From Wurfbainia villosa (Eukaryota; Streptophyta; Magnoliopsida; Zingiberales; Zingiberaceae), in NCBI GenBank assembly GCA_025175895.1, contig JAKLTH010000221.1, forward strand, positions 62,001 through 126,000: a DNA stretch of 64,000 nucleotides. The letters are read 5' to 3'. Position numbers and translations under genes: made by a program. A model generated the notes under the pieces. It saw nothing but the letters and a program-made list of their open reading frames with translations. It made no database searches and was not told the origin of the DNA. This document shows positions 37,918 to 49,704 of this stretch, one piece after another (positions within the stretch are counted from its first letter, which is position 1; every line of letters starts with the position of its first letter).

Positions 37918-39498
37918 TTTCAGCTGAGCGGCGAAGTGGTGAGCGTCTATACACCGATTTCATCGGTGAACAGTGGTTTCACTGTTCACAGCAGAGTTAA
38001 CAGTGAAAATCACTGTTCACAGAGAGGAGCCGTGAGTTCTAAAAATATATATCATAGGCTCATAGCTGTGGAGTAACATGAAGCAGTACATTACACACTA
38101 AGTTTGATAGGAATTCATACTCATTTGAAGTAGATGATAAGGGATATCAATCAGTGATAAAAGGTATCGTTCCAATTTGTGTTTTGCATTGTCAGATTCA
38201 TTTCACGTTGACACAATTTGTCTCAATGTTATGTATTGCCATAATGAGAAACAACATGCAATAGGAGAAACACTTCCACTATTTTTTCTGTTGCAAACTT
38301 ATATATATAATTTTGCATTATTACATAACTTTTATACGGAAGATACAGAAAGAGCTTCAAGTGCTCCATTTGCCAATATGATCTCCAATGCACATGCAGG
38401 GAACTTGGTATTGGAATAGTTCCTTACAGCCCTCTTGGTCGTGGCTTTTTCGCTGGCCGGGGAGTCACTGAAAATCTGTCTTCTGATTCACGTTTGGTAT
38501 AGACACTTCTCCATCTAGAAAATGCGTTATGTGATTTTCCATGGCTGCTGGTTACTAATCATGATCTATGTATTTGTAAGAACAATATCCCAAGATTTTC
38601 GAGTGAGAATCTTGAAAAGAACAAAATTTTGTACGCTCGAGTAGAGAATCTGGCAAGAAAACACCAGTGTGTTCCTGTTCAACTAGCTCTGGCTTGGGTT
38701 CTTCATCAAGGAGACGATGTGGTTCCTATCCCAGGTATTATAATTTTTTGGAAAATCCTGATAATGCATGCATCAATCATATTACTATTATTATCGGGAT
38801 CCCTATTGTGTTTTGCTTGGTTTAAGGTTGATTGGTTTATTAATGGAATGTGCACGAACAATGGGAAATTTAATTAACTGAGGTTCCATGGATGGATGAA
38901 GATGTTGTGAACTTATTAGGGGGCGCATGTGTTGTATTAACAAAGCGTATATATAGTGTAAAGATAAAATCTGAACACCTTTTGCTGTTAAAGCCTCGTT
39001 AACTCATTTCAATTTGGGGAATAACTGCATAACTAGAAATTTGTGATTTGTAAAGTGTAATTCATCATCGTTCATTGGATATCAGCAACCTTCGATGGGA
39101 TTGTTCGAGTTCTCAAACAGCTTTATCCTTTTATCTCGTGCAAATTGAAAAACTTTGCTACAAGACAAAGGCATTGACCTTCTATCTTCCATCCAAAACC
39201 AGTAGGATACTCACATGAAACTAGCAAATGGAAATAAATTCAGTTTCTCATGAATCCTGCTTAATTACATATATCAAAATTGCGTCTTTAATTTTCAGGG
39301 ACGACCAAGATAAAGAACTTGGACGGGAACATTGGGTCTTTGAAGCTGAAGCTGACGACAGAGGATTTGAAAGAATTATCCGACGCAGTGAACGAAGAAG
39401 AGGTTGCTGGTTATAGATCATTCGCTACAACCGAGCCGTGCAGCTGGAAGTTTTCTGATACACCTCCCTTGCAATTACATGGCAACTCTTCAGCATAG
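36393..39498 (+). CDS. Aldo-keto reductase 1 (perakine reductase/auxin-induced PCNT115-like), 351 aa
   Basis: Seven exons: 36393-36452, 36538-36705, 36780-36983, 37078-37250, 38400-38496, 38581-38734 and 39299-39498. All have GT-AG borders and sum to 1056 nt. The product is an NADPH-dependent aldo-keto reductase of the AKR13-like plant group. The catalytic tetrad is visible as D60 and Y65 (FFDTSNAYG), K91 (VATKFG) and H133 (YYQHRVD). Phosphate-binding sequence (PIPGTTKIKN) spans the exon 6/7 junction. Such enzymes are soluble and reduce aldehydes and ketones, including reactive carbonyls formed in stress; the substrate here is unknown. A TATA box (TATAAA, 36347-36352) lies 41 bp before the ATG. 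Its stop faces the ELIP1 stop 266 bp away. Intron 4 carries a 0.56 kb GC-rich palindrome absent from the other copies. Confidence 0.93.
37261..38031. mobile_element. Insertion with a GC-rich palindrome between TA tracts, in AKR1 intron 4
   Basis: Arms at about 37300-37555 and 37573-37850 are imperfect reverse complements; for example caccggacggaccgg on the right answers ccggtccgtccggtg on the left. They are separated by a loop of about 17 bp. A (TA)n tract lies on each side (37261-37280 and 37862-37911), and two short hairpins (gtgaacagtg/cactgttcac at 37966-37989 and aacagtg/cactgtt just after) follow. AKR2 and AKR3 have only about 30 bp at this place, so this is an insertion or replacement. 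It is much more GC-rich than its surroundings and has no coding domain. A foldback element is the best guess; its termini are not clean. Confidence 0.75.
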
Positions 39499-39764
39499 AC
39501 TTTTCTTCCGACTCTGCGAGTTAAATAATAGCTAGATGACTTATTAGCCAAGCAGTTCGACGTTCAGATGGAATTCTGTCAGAGGATTGATTCCCATGTC
39601 GACTAAAAAAGTTTATAATAAAAGAGCATGTATGGTATATAATCTTCGACTTTTAATGCTAGTGAACATTTACAAAGTATCCAGTGATTTTAACTATATT
39701 TTCCCAAGAAAATTCTGTGGAATTTTTCATGGATGCACGATCATGTTCTTATTTGCTTCTGATG

Positions 39765-40413
39765 TCACACGAGAGGCCCTCCCTTGAGGTACTCCGTGAA
39801 GGCCAGCGCCACTATTCCAAGCATTGCGAAGCGCCCGTTCCACAGCTCCGCCTCCGCCGTCATGATACCTTCGGACTTGGACTGTGCGCTCACACCCTTG
39901 AGCAGCGGCACCAACGAGGCCGCCGACAGCACGGCGGCGGTGCCGGCGAACCACGGCAGCCCCCCGTTCATGAGCTGCGCCGCCAGGTCGTCCCCCCTCG
40001 CGAGCTCCACCGCGATCGCTGACACGAAGCCGATCATCGCCAGGCGGCCGTTGATCCTCTCCGGCCCCGGCCCACTGAACGCGAGGATGTCAAAGAACCT
40101 TGTGCTTTCCTGCGTCGTCCACGGAAGTAGGTCCGTTCACTAGTTAATCTTAATTTACAAAGAGAATATACATCCGTTATGGGTTCATTGTGTTTACCTT
40201 GGGCTTCGGAGTTGGTGGAGGAGTACTCCGAAGAGGCTGCGCCGGAGTTGGGACGGCGACCGGCGGTTCCTGAGGACGTTCGTCAGCTTGACACCTCACC
40301 GGCGACACACGTCCTACGCGCTTGGGCAGCAACAGAGCATTAGTAGGCAGAGCTGCAGAGTAAATCCTGGAGCCTGGGACGCATGACTGTAGCATTGCTG
40401 ATGATGCGGCCAT
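39765..40413 (-). CDS. Early light-induced protein 1 (ELIP), 186 aa
   Basis: Two exons on the minus strand: 40413-40198 and 40109-39765. The N-terminus (MAASSAMLQS..., rich in Ser/Ala and basic residues, then VRCQA) is a chloroplast transit peptide, followed by a Pro-rich linker. Exon 2 carries the chlorophyll a/b-binding-like helices: helix 1 with ERINGRLAMIGF, a middle membrane segment (FAGTAAVLSAASLVPLL), and helix 3 with AELWNGRFAMLGIVALAF. The paired E and N/R residues are those that bind pigment in the family. ELIPs sit in thylakoids, are induced by high light, cold or drying, and protect against photo-oxidation. A TATA box (TATAAATT, minus) lies at 40502-40509, about 90 bp before the ATG. 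ACGTGG-type cores near 40548, 40628 and 40722 could be light or ABA sites. The gene is convergent with AKR1. Confidence 0.94.
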
Positions 40414-40494
40414 GGCAGTCTCTGAGCTAGAAAGCAGTGATCAATGGAATACTTGCTGACAATTAATTGCGATGGTGTATTGGTGTGGTAGGCG

Positions 40495-40740
40495 ATGTCG
40501 GAATTTATAGGAATAGGAAGGGAAGGTGAAGCGGTGGAGGAAGAGACACCACGTCGAGTGGAGAGGCGGGGCTAGGGGTTCAGCGTGCCGTGGACGGCAG
40601 TTGTCTTGACAAGCAGAGTGGGCGGCGACGTGGACGGCGGAGACACCAGGGAGAGGTGAAGAACACTCGAGAAAGATTTCGAGTTCGAGGTTTGTTCAGT
40701 GGAGTTTAGTGCGGATGTCGACGTGGGACGCCTCCTTCCC
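40495..40740 (-). promoter_or_regulatory. ELIP1 promoter with TATA box and ACGT cores
   Basis: TATAAATT (minus) is at 40502-40509. ACGT-core elements (ccacgtcg, gcgacgtgg, tcgacgtggg) lie within 250 bp upstream, the usual place for light- and ABA-response elements. Assignment to regulators is inference. Confidence 0.5.
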
Positions 40741-42236
40741 ATGAATCATGGCCATGGAGTCCCAAGAAACGAGGGAGAAGATTGGCAGGGTACGAATCAA
40801 TTATGGAAGCACCAGGGAAGATCGATCCTTGCTTCGTGCACAAGCAGGCTTTCCATTTAGTTTTCATATACAATGCAGACGTTCGGTAATTTCCAACATA
40901 AACGATTTTTTTTTTTCCATTATAATTCATACATCTTTAAAAATTAATTTTAAAATTATTCATCCTTAATAAAATTTAAATTTTCATCTTTTTATTTGTC
41001 AGTGTGTGATTGCTGTGATCTCGTCAGTTCTTGGCTCCTTATAGGTATTTGTTTCTTTATTTGGGTTATGAAACAACTAGTAACAGTGCAATGGTTAGTT
41101 TTAAGTATCTATGATAAAATACTTTGGCATATTTTAACTTTAAAAAAAATGCTCATTTAAATTTTTTCACTAATTATTATTAATCAACCCACATGCAATT
41201 CTAGTCAGCACCTAATCCACTATCAACGTCAACGACGATCCGGTCAGACAAATAATGACTCAGCGGAGCAGAATATTTATTGCGTTTCCTTCTCTCCTAA
41301 GCTCGACTCACACCGTTACTCGGACTGGAAACCGTCGGATTATTACATGGGAAATTCTTGACCGTTGAACGATTCCACGCCGATTAAGGATTTCATCGGC
41401 ATGATAGTTACTCATAGGATCGTATCCTAAACCTGATCCTTTTTTCTTCCTAGAAACCATATATACTACGGTCCACTGTACCCACCAAGGCCTGATGCCT
41501 GAATAATGCCGTAGTCTCGGAACTATGATAAATATATAAAAATAATTTTAAAATAAAAAAAAAAACATTTTCAAAGATTTCGTCTTTTCTTCTATTTATC
41601 TTTTTTATTGAAAAAGAAAATAAAATTATTAATGTGACGATTTTATATTTTTTAATCAATAATCATGGACATGAATGTACCGCGATGATCATATATTTGT
41701 ATTAATAAATAAAAATTAATGTTTATTCGTCAAAAACAAATTATCAAAGTGACCTATAATGAATAATTATAAATTGATCTAATAGTTTATTTCTCTTTAT
41801 AATACTATAAAATTCATATTGAAGAGGGAATATTATTATTTCTTAAATAAGTTAATAATTGTGGTTTCTTTTGAATTTTTTTTTTCGGAAGAAATTTTGA
41901 TTGCACCCATAATTTCAGTACTATTTTTTTCTGAAATGCTCGTGGTGGTTTTAAATTAGTTGTTTCATCTTTTATAATTTTATTATTTTCAATGAAAAAC
42001 CCCTTTTATCAATAAGAAAAGAAAAGAGAGAGTTTATTTGATCCATTAACCTTGATAAGCGAATCATGCTAGTAATCTACTATGGATAGCTTAGCAGCTT
42101 GTTTTTTATCTGACATTTTGAGACCAAATGCGTATAAATTATATGATCATTAAAAGGTGCATTTGTTTTTTGAAATGTGTGATAGCCCCTCTCTGCTTAA
42201 TTTATTTGGTGTTTCTGTTTCCAACATGTACGGACG

Positions 42237-42467
42237 ACCAACTTCAAAAGTTGGGAATCTAACCGTCTTTTGTCATCTGTCCCAAGGTTGCGATGAGAGG
42301 GAGAGTAAATCACGAGGGAGACTATATCCCGAACACGATGACAAAGCAGAGGGGGAGTCATCTGATACCAGGGAAGATTTTAGACCCCTCCTCCGAAATC
42401 GATCCCAATTCATTTCCAAAACAACCGCTCTATCTTACCATCATGTCATCCCCGTGAAAACACACGG
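42237..42467 (+). mobile_element. Dispersed short repeat, copy A
   Basis: About 230 bp present here but absent at the same place in units 1 and 3 (compare near 49276). It interrupts the exon-7 relic. The reverse complement of 46838-47028 matches it over most of its length (shared core cgagggagactatatcccg / ctatatcccggacac). No coding content. A MITE or SINE is possible; its ends are not clear. Confidence 0.65.
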
Positions 42468-42530
42468 CCGACAAACTCAGAACGCGAAGAAGAGGAAGGC
42501 GGTTATAGATCATTTCTCTAGCTAGGAAAT
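42468..42530 (+). pseudogene. Relic of an AKR last exon (unit 2)
   Basis: gacaaactcagaacgcgaag followed by aagaggaaggcggttatag matches the exon-7 relic of unit 3 (49270-49330) and the EEVAGYRSF coding region of intact AKR exon 7, with the middle of the exon missing. Confidence 0.65.
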
Positions 42531-43154
42531 AAAAAAAAATAACTTGAGATAATTTAATTGCAGTCCACTAAATTAGTCGACCAGATAAATTATAGAATAA
42601 AATTAGTTGATTTAACTAGATTAAATTTTATTAATAAAGTTATCTGTAAAATTAAATTAATTTTTATTTAAATTTTAAATTTATTCTTGATTTTTTTTCC
42701 CAGTGGAATCAAATTGTTCAGAAAAAGAAGTGAAATTTTAATCTAGAAAATTAGAAGAAAAAAAAAGGGCGATGATTTGGATATTTTGTCATTGAGATAA
42801 TTTTTTTTTCAGTCGAATCATTCGTGATATAAGATTGTTTGCGAAAATCCATTTTTATTCTGATGACCATTAAAAAAATGTCTACGAGATTAAATCGGTC
42901 ATTTTCAAAATTAGAATAACTGAATACGTGGATTAAAAGAAAAAACGTGAGTTCACTTGGAAAAATTCTCTACTCTATTGAATAATTGTATCTCTTTCGG
43001 TCAATCTTTCATGAGGTCCTTGCTTACCTCATTTGGCAAATACTTTCCGGTGCCGTTAGCTTTCAGCGAAAACGAATCCCTCCGCTCAATCGATTCCACC
43101 CGTCCTCTATAAATTCTCCGAGCCTCCATTTCTCCCCAGTTCAACTCCGAAGCA

Positions 43155-45556
43155 ATGGCCGATCATGTCGAAATCCAGATTCCAAGAGTGAAGCTTGGCA
43201 CCCAGGGCTTCGAGGTACGCCTAACCTTTCTTAATCATGCTTCGTTTCTTTCCGAGTTCTACGATCTTCCATAACCCGCCTCAAAGATCGCTCTTTTAGG
43301 TCTCCAAATTAGGGTTTGGGTGCATGGGTCTCACTGGGGTTTATAACGCCCCTCTAAGCGATGAATCTGGCATCGCCGTCATCAAGCATGCTTTCGACCA
43401 TGGCATCACCTTCTTCGACACCTCCAATTTCTACGGTCCTCGTACTAACGAGATCTTGCTCGGAAAGGTTTCGCTTTTTGTCAAATCGCTCCACTGCTTA
43501 CTTACCGACTGTGAAAGAGAAAACTGATGGTTTAATTGGGTTTAGGCTTTGAAGCAAATGCCACGGGAAAAGATTCAAGTAGCCACAAAGTTTGGGGTTG
43601 TGACCCACGATCAGAGAGGTATGGTGGTCAATGGCAAGCCTGAATATGTGCGGGCGTGCTGCGAGGAAAGTATCGGGAGGCTCGGGGTGGACTATATTGA
43701 TCTTTACTATCAGCACCGAGTTGATAAGACTGTACCGATAGAGGAGACTGTAAGGATTGGTTGTGAAGATTTCTGAATTGTTTATTGTATGGAAATGAGT
43801 TGTATTAAGGTAACGATTGATAAATATTGAGATCGATTGGCAGATGGGAGAGCTTAAGAAGTTGGTGGAAGAAGGCAAAGTGAAGTACATCGGTCTCTCG
43901 GAGGCTAGTCCCAACACCATCAGGCGTGCTCATGCTGTGCATCCTATCACCGCAGTACAAATGGAATGGTCACTCTGGACTCGCGATATCGAGCCAGAGA
44001 TAGTCCCACTTTGCAGGTCTGTTTTGCTGTTCATTTTGCTCACCGCTAGTGCCTAGCTAGACCGTGAGTTCTAAAAATATATATCATAGCTGTGGAGTAA
44101 CATGAAACACAGTACGTTACACACTAAGTTTGATAGGAATTCATATTCATTTGAAGTAGATGATGAGGGATATCAATCAGTGATAAAGGTTTCATTCCAA
44201 TTTGTGTTTTGCATTGTCAGTCATTTCAACAGCATTTCACGTTGACGCAATTTATCGTAGTGTCTCAATGTTATGTATTGCCATAATGAGAAACAAACAA
44301 CATGCAATAGGAGAAACACTTCCACAATTTTTTTTGTGTTGCAAACTTAAATATATAAATTTTCATTATTGCATTACTTTTATCCGGAAGATACAGAAAG
44401 AGCTTCGAGTACTCCTGCTAATATTATCTCCAATGCACACGTGCAGGGAACTTGGTATTGGAATAGTTCCTTACAGCCCTCTTGGTCGTGGGTTTTTTGC
44501 TGGCAGAGGAGTCACTGAAAACTTGTCTTCTGATTCACCTTTGGTATAGACACTTCAACTAGAAAATGTACTATGTGATTACCCATGGCTGCTGGTTACT
44601 AACCATAAGTTTGGCTCTATGATGTATTTGCTAGAACCATATCTCAAGATTTACAGGTGAGAATCTTGAAAAGAACAAAATTTTGTACGCTCGAGTAGAG
44701 AATCTGGCAAGAAAACACCAGTGCACTCCTGCTCAACTAGCTCTGGCTTGGGTTCTCCATCAAGGAGACGATGTGGTTCCTATCCCAGGTATTATATATA
44801 TATATATTTTGGAAAATCCTCATAATGCACGCATCGTATTACTATTGTTATCGGGATCCCTATTGTGTTTATTTGGTTTAAGGTTGATTAGTTTATTAAT
44901 GGAACGTGCACGAACAATGGGAAATTTAATTGAGGTTCAATGGATGGATGGAGATGTTGTGAATTTATTAGGTGAAGCATGTGTTGTATTAACAAAGCGG
45001 ATAGTGTAAAAGTAAAATCTAAATTAATACTTTTTGCTGTTAAAGCTTAGTTAATTCATTTCCAATTGGGAATCTAACTCTAACTGCATAACTAGAATTT
45101 TGTGATTTGTAAAGTGTAATTCATCATCGTTCATAGGATATCAGCAACCTTCGATGGGATATTTCAAGTGCTTAAACAGCTTTATCCTTTTATCTCGTGC
45201 AAATTGAAAAACATTGCCACAGGACACGGCTATTGACCTTCCATCTTCCATCCAAAGCCACTAGGATACTCACATGAAACTAGCAAATGTAAATAAATTC
45301 AGTTGCTCATGAATCCCGCTTAATTACAATATCAAAATCGTGTCTTCAATTTTCAGGGACGACCAAGATAAAGAACTTGGACGTGAACATTGGGTCTTTG
45401 AAGGTGAAGTTGACGACGGAGGATTTGAAAGAATTATCGGATGCAGTGAGCGAAGAAGAGGTTGCTGGTGATAGAGCATTCAAAATATCCGAGCGATGCA
45501 ACTGGAAATATTCTGATACACCTCCCGTGCAATTACATGGCAACTCATCGGCATAG
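43155..45556 (+). CDS. Aldo-keto reductase 2, 351 aa
   Basis: Seven exons of exactly the same lengths as AKR1: 43155-43214, 43300-43467, 43546-43749, 43844-44016, 44447-44543, 44635-44788 and 45357-45556 (1056 nt). The catalytic D60, Y65 (FFDTSNFYG), K91 and H133 are kept, as is the PIPGTTKIKN cofactor segment. Differences from AKR1 are scattered: N-A-Y to N-F-Y next to the catalytic Tyr, VTHDQRGMVVNG in place of VAHDQRGLVANG, and a different C-terminal stretch (DRAFKISERCNW). A change beside the active site could alter substrate choice. A TATA box (TATAAA) is at 43108-43113. Both intact copies probably act as NADPH-dependent carbonyl reductases; substrates are unknown. Confidence 0.93.
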
Positions 45557-45839
45557 ACTTTTCTTCTTATGTTATCTTTTCTTTCGACTCTGCTAGTTGA
45601 ATAATAGCTACATGACTTATTATCCAAGCAGTTCGACATCCGGATGAAATTCTGTCAGAGGATTGATTCCCATGTGGACTAAAAAGTTTATAATAAAAGA
45701 GCATGTATGTTTTATCACCTTCGACTTTGAATGCTAGTGAACATTTACAAAGTGTCCAGTGATTTTAACTATGTTTTCCCAAGAAAATTCTGTGGAATTT
45801 TTCATGGATGCACGATCTTGTTCTTATTTGCTTCTGATG

Positions 45840-46491
45840 TCACACGAGAGGCGCTCCCTTGAGGTACTCCGTGAAGGCCAGCGCCACTATTCCAAGCATG
45901 GCGAAGCGCCCGTTCCACAGCTCCGCCTCCGCCGTCATGATTCCTCCGGACTTGGACTGTGCGCTCACACCCTTGAGCAGCGGCACCAACGAGGCCGCCG
46001 ACAGCACGGCGGCGGTGCCGGCGAACCACGGCAGCCCTCCGTTCATGAGCTGCGCCGCCAGGTCGTCCCCCCTCGCGAGCTCCACCGCGATCGCTGACAC
46101 GAAGCCGATCATCGCCAGGCGGCCGTTGATCCTCTCCGGCCCCGGCCCACTGAACGCGAGGATGTCAAAGAACCTTGTGCTTTCCTGCGTCGTCCATGGA
46201 AGTAGGTCCGTTCACTAATTAATCTTAATTTACAAAGAGAATATACATCCGTTATGGGTTCATTGTGTTTACCTTGGGCTTCGGAGTTGGTGGAGGAGTA
46301 CTCTGAAGAGGCTGCGCCGGAGTTGGGACGGCGACCGGCGGTTCCTGAGGACGTTTGTCAGCTTGACACCTCACCGGCGACACACGTACTCCCACGCGCT
46401 TGGGCAGCAACAGAGCATTAGTAGGCAGAGCTGCAGAGTAAATCCTGGAGCATGCGACGCATGACTGTAGCATTGCTGATGATGCGGCCAT
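45840..46491 (-). CDS. Early light-induced protein 2 (ELIP), 187 aa
   Basis: Two exons on the minus strand: 46491-46273 and 46184-45840 (564 nt). Near-identical to ELIP1: one extra residue in the transit peptide region (RVGVRVSP against RVGRVSP) and a few substitutions. All pigment-binding E/N/R residues are kept. TATAAAT (minus) lies at 46581-46587. The promoter is similar to that of ELIP1 to about 250 bp upstream, then is replaced by a dispersed repeat, so expression could differ. The gene is convergent with AKR2, with 283 bp between stops. Confidence 0.94.
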
Positions 46492-46837
46492 GGCAATCTC
46501 TGAGCTAGAAAGCGGTGATCAATGGAATACTTGCTGACAACTAATTGCTATGGTGTATTGGTGTGGTAGGGGATGTCGGAATTTATAGAAAGGGAAGAGA
46601 AGGGAAGGTGAAGGGGTGGAGGAAGAGACGCCACGTCGAGTGGAGAGGCGGGGCTAGGGGTTGAGCGTGCCGTGGACGGCAGTTGTCTTCGCATGCAGTA
46701 TGGGCGGCGACGTGGACGGCGGAGACACCAGGAAGAGGTGGAGAACACTCGAGAAAGATTTCGAGTTCGAGGTTTGTGCAGTGGAGTTTAGTGCGAATGT
46801 CGACGTGGGACGCCTCCTTCCCATGAATCATGGCAGT

Positions 46838-47028
46838 GTACGAATGAGGCACTGTAGTTATTTTGGATACGAAGTGGGATCGATTCCGGATAAGGGATCT
46901 AAAATTTCCTCTGGATTCAGATGACTCTCTCACTGTCTTGTCACCGTGTCCGGGATATAGTCTCCCTCATAATTTATCCTCCCTCTCGTCAATAGTCTTG
47001 GGACGAATGACAGTGAACTGTTAGTTGA
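46838..47028 (-). mobile_element. Dispersed short repeat, copy B, in the ELIP2 upstream region
   Basis: The reverse complement matches copy A at 42237-42467 over about 190 bp. The ELIP1 upstream region resumes identity at tttccaacataaa (near 40891 and 47034) but has other sequence in between, so the repeat came in, or replaced sequence, only in unit 2. Confidence 0.65.
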
Positions 47029-48041
47029 AATAATTTCCAACATAAATGATTTTTTTTCGTTATAATTTATACATCATTAAAAGTTATTTTTAAAATATTC
47101 ATCCTTAATAAAATTTAAATTTCCATCTTTTTATTTGTCAATTGCTGTGACCTCGTCAGTTCTTGGCTCCTTATAGTTATTTGTTTCTTTTTTGGGTTAT
47201 GAAACAACTAGTAATATTGCAATGGTTACTTTTAGGCATCTTTTAACTTAAAAAAAAAAACGGGCATTTAATTTTTTTCACTAATTATTATTAATCAACC
47301 CACATGCAATTCTAGTGCTATCGGCGTCAGCCCTACTCCACTGTCAACGTCAACGACGACTCGGTCAGACAAATAATGAAATATTTATTGTGTTTCCTTC
47401 CCTCCTAAGCATGACCCACACCATTACTCGGACTCGAAACCGTCGGATTATTACATGGACTCATAGGATCGTATCCTAAACCTGATCCTTCACTGTACCC
47501 ACCAAGTCACGATGCGTGAATAATTGTGGCCGTAGTCTCATAATTAACTCAGTTTACATAAATATGTAAAAATAATTTTTAAATTGAGTTATTAATCGAT
47601 TTCTTCTTTTATATTTACTAATTGAACTCTTAATTTATCTTCTTCGTTAATAGAAACAATTGAAGAAGATCGTTAATATGATAATTCTATATTTTTTTAT
47701 GAGTAATCGTGGGTGTAAATGTACCGTGATGATCATAGATTTGTATTGATAAATAAAAATTAATGTTCGATGAGTATATATTCGTCAAAAATAAAATTTA
47801 TCTAAATGATCTATAATGAATAATTATAAAATTGATCCCATAATTTATTTTTCTTTATAATACTATAAAATCCATATATTGAAGAGGGAATATTATTATT
47901 TTTTAAATAAGTGAATAATTATGATTTCTTTTGAATTTTTTTCAGAAGATATTTTGATTGCACCCATAATTTCAGTACTTTTTTTTTTGTGAAATGCTCC
48001 TTGTGGTTTTAGATTAGTTGTTTCACCTTTTATAATTTTAT

Positions 48042-49027
48042 TTGATATCAAGTAGAACCGTCTGTCTATTTTCTATATGGTGATGACAGTTGGACAGTCA
48101 AATCATTCCATCACAGTACAGTACCATGTCAACTCGTCTACAGTAGGTGTTAGGTCGTCTCAGTACTTCTATTGAGACGTATTGCATCTCGGCATTTCTA
48201 TTGAGACGCCTTGCATCTCGGCACCTCTATTGAAACGCCTTGCGTCTCGGCATTTTTGTGGAGACGCTTTGCGTCTCGACACTTCTATTAAGACGCATTG
48301 TGTCCCAGTTATTCTCCGTATCAACCGTATTATCTCCCGTAGGTATAGTATCTCGACTATTCTTTATCATCTCGGCCCCGTCTCGAGACTGTACCAGGTC
48401 CCATTGGCTGTACGTTTCTTCCAAGAATATCTTATCCAAATCGACTGAAAGATGTGACAGACAATCATGTTCAGGTGGCCAACAAGGCATTCCCCATCAT
48501 GGGTTCCCTGCAACTAGAGGACAAACGCCGATATTGATCCTCAGAAGCCTGTCTCCTACATTAAAAAAGAGTTGTCTCCCATCAATCACACGACAGACAT
48601 TAATTGTAATTCATGCAGCTGCTGCATTTATGAAGGTAATGATCCCTATTACCTCTAAGAGCAGATTAGTACTCTAGATAGTCATACTGCCTACGCATAC
48701 CGTATTTCTCTGTAGGTGAACTCTCCTATATATATGACCCTCCGTCAAGAAATGAAGGTAAGACACCTTAGAAGCTCTTGTCTTCATTTTCATTTACACC
48801 ATTCTTTTCCTACTAACCTGCCTTGAGTGTCAGAGGGATTTAGTCGAGATCTCTCTCGGCGCCCTTAATCTGATTTTTTGTACAGGAGCAGTCATTCAAC
48901 TCATTTCCTACACAGGGGCCTTTCCTCTCGGATTCCTGTTGTATCAATTGCCCTTCCGTCTGAGTCAACAAGTCTTTACCGCTTTCACCAATTGAACACC
49001 TCAACATTCACGTCTCAACGGTTATTA
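48042..49027. mobile_element. About 985 bp insertion, possibly a solo LTR
   Basis: Unit 1 reads aattttattattttcaatg without a break near 41977; in unit 2 the two halves are split by this segment. A TTATT-type direct repeat flanks it. It contains a minisatellite (48140-48310), a TATA box (ctatatatatg near 48726) followed by leader-like sequence, and no coding domain. These fit a solo LTR, but its termini do not show clean TG...CA ends. Confidence 0.6.
48140..48310. repeat. Minisatellite, about 5 units of 29-33 bp
   Basis: Degenerate repeats of the form ctcggcatttctattgagac followed by gccttgcat/gcgt, with units starting near 48157, 48188, 48219, 48246 and 48276. Confidence 0.85.
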
Positions 49028-49269
49028 TTTCAATGAAAAACCCCTTTTATCAACAATAAAAAAAAAAGAAGAGAGTTTATTTGAGCCATTAAACTTTGAT
49101 AAGCGAATCATGCTAGTAATCTATTATGGATAGCTTAGCAGCTTGTTTTTTATCTGACATTTTGAGACCAAATGCGTATAAATTATATGATCATTAAAAG
49201 GTGCATTTGTTTTTTGAAATGTGTGATAGCCCCTCTTTGCTTAATTTATTTGGTGTTTCTGTTTCCAAC

Positions 49270-49330
49270 ATGCACGGACGACAAACTCAGAACGCGAAGA
49301 AGAGGTAGGCGGTTATAGATCATTTCTCGA
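49270..49330 (+). pseudogene. Relic of an AKR last exon (unit 3)
   Basis: acggacgacaaactcagaac followed by gaagaagaggtaggcggtta matches the exon-7 start and its EEVAGYRS region with the middle missing, uninterrupted here, unlike in unit 2. Confidence 0.65.
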
Positions 49331-49704
49331 GGAAATTAAAAAAAAAAAAACTTAAAATAATTTAATTGTAGTCCACTAAATTACTCGACCAGATAAATTA
49401 TAGAATAAAATTAGTTGATTTAACTAAATTAAATTTTATTAATAAAGTTATCTGTAAAATTAAATTAATTTTTATTTAAATTTTAAATTTATTCTTGATT
49501 TTTTTTTCCCAGTGGAATCAAATTGTTCAGAAAAAGAAGTGAAATTTTAATCTAGAAAATTAGAAGAAAAAAAAAAGGAGGCATGATTTCGATATTTTGT
49601 CATTGAAATAAAGCTTTTTTTCCAGTCGAATCATTCGTGATATAAGATTGTTTGCGGAAATCCATTTTTATTCTGATGACCATTAAAAAAGGTCTACGAG
49701 ATTC

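Larger units (their letters stand above)
35045..42050. repeat. Tandem unit 1 of the AKR-ELIP array
   Basis: It begins with ggatagcttagcagcttg, shared by all three units (also near 42082 and 49126). It holds an AKR exon-7 relic (about 35262-35325), then AKR1 on plus, ELIP1 on minus, and a shared AT-rich tail ending near ttcaatgaaaaaccccttt. Compared with the other units it has an extra GC-rich palindrome in AKR1 intron 4. Confidence 0.85.
42050..49090. repeat. Tandem unit 2 of the AKR-ELIP array
   Basis: Same order as unit 1: leader, exon-7 relic, AKR2, ELIP2, AT-rich tail. It differs by a dispersed repeat before AKR2 (42237-42467), another upstream of ELIP2 (46838-47028), and a roughly 1 kb insertion in the tail (48042-49027). 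Confidence 0.85.

Noticed and set aside
37431..37963. Open frames across the AKR1 intron palindrome
   Set aside because: Their openness comes from GC-rich palindromic sequence lacking stops; low-complexity Pro/Arg/Gly content and no domain.
39684..40143. Plus-strand frames of 112 and 119 codons over the ELIP1 region (also at 45759-46218)
   Set aside because: They are mirror frames of the GC-rich ELIP exon 2.
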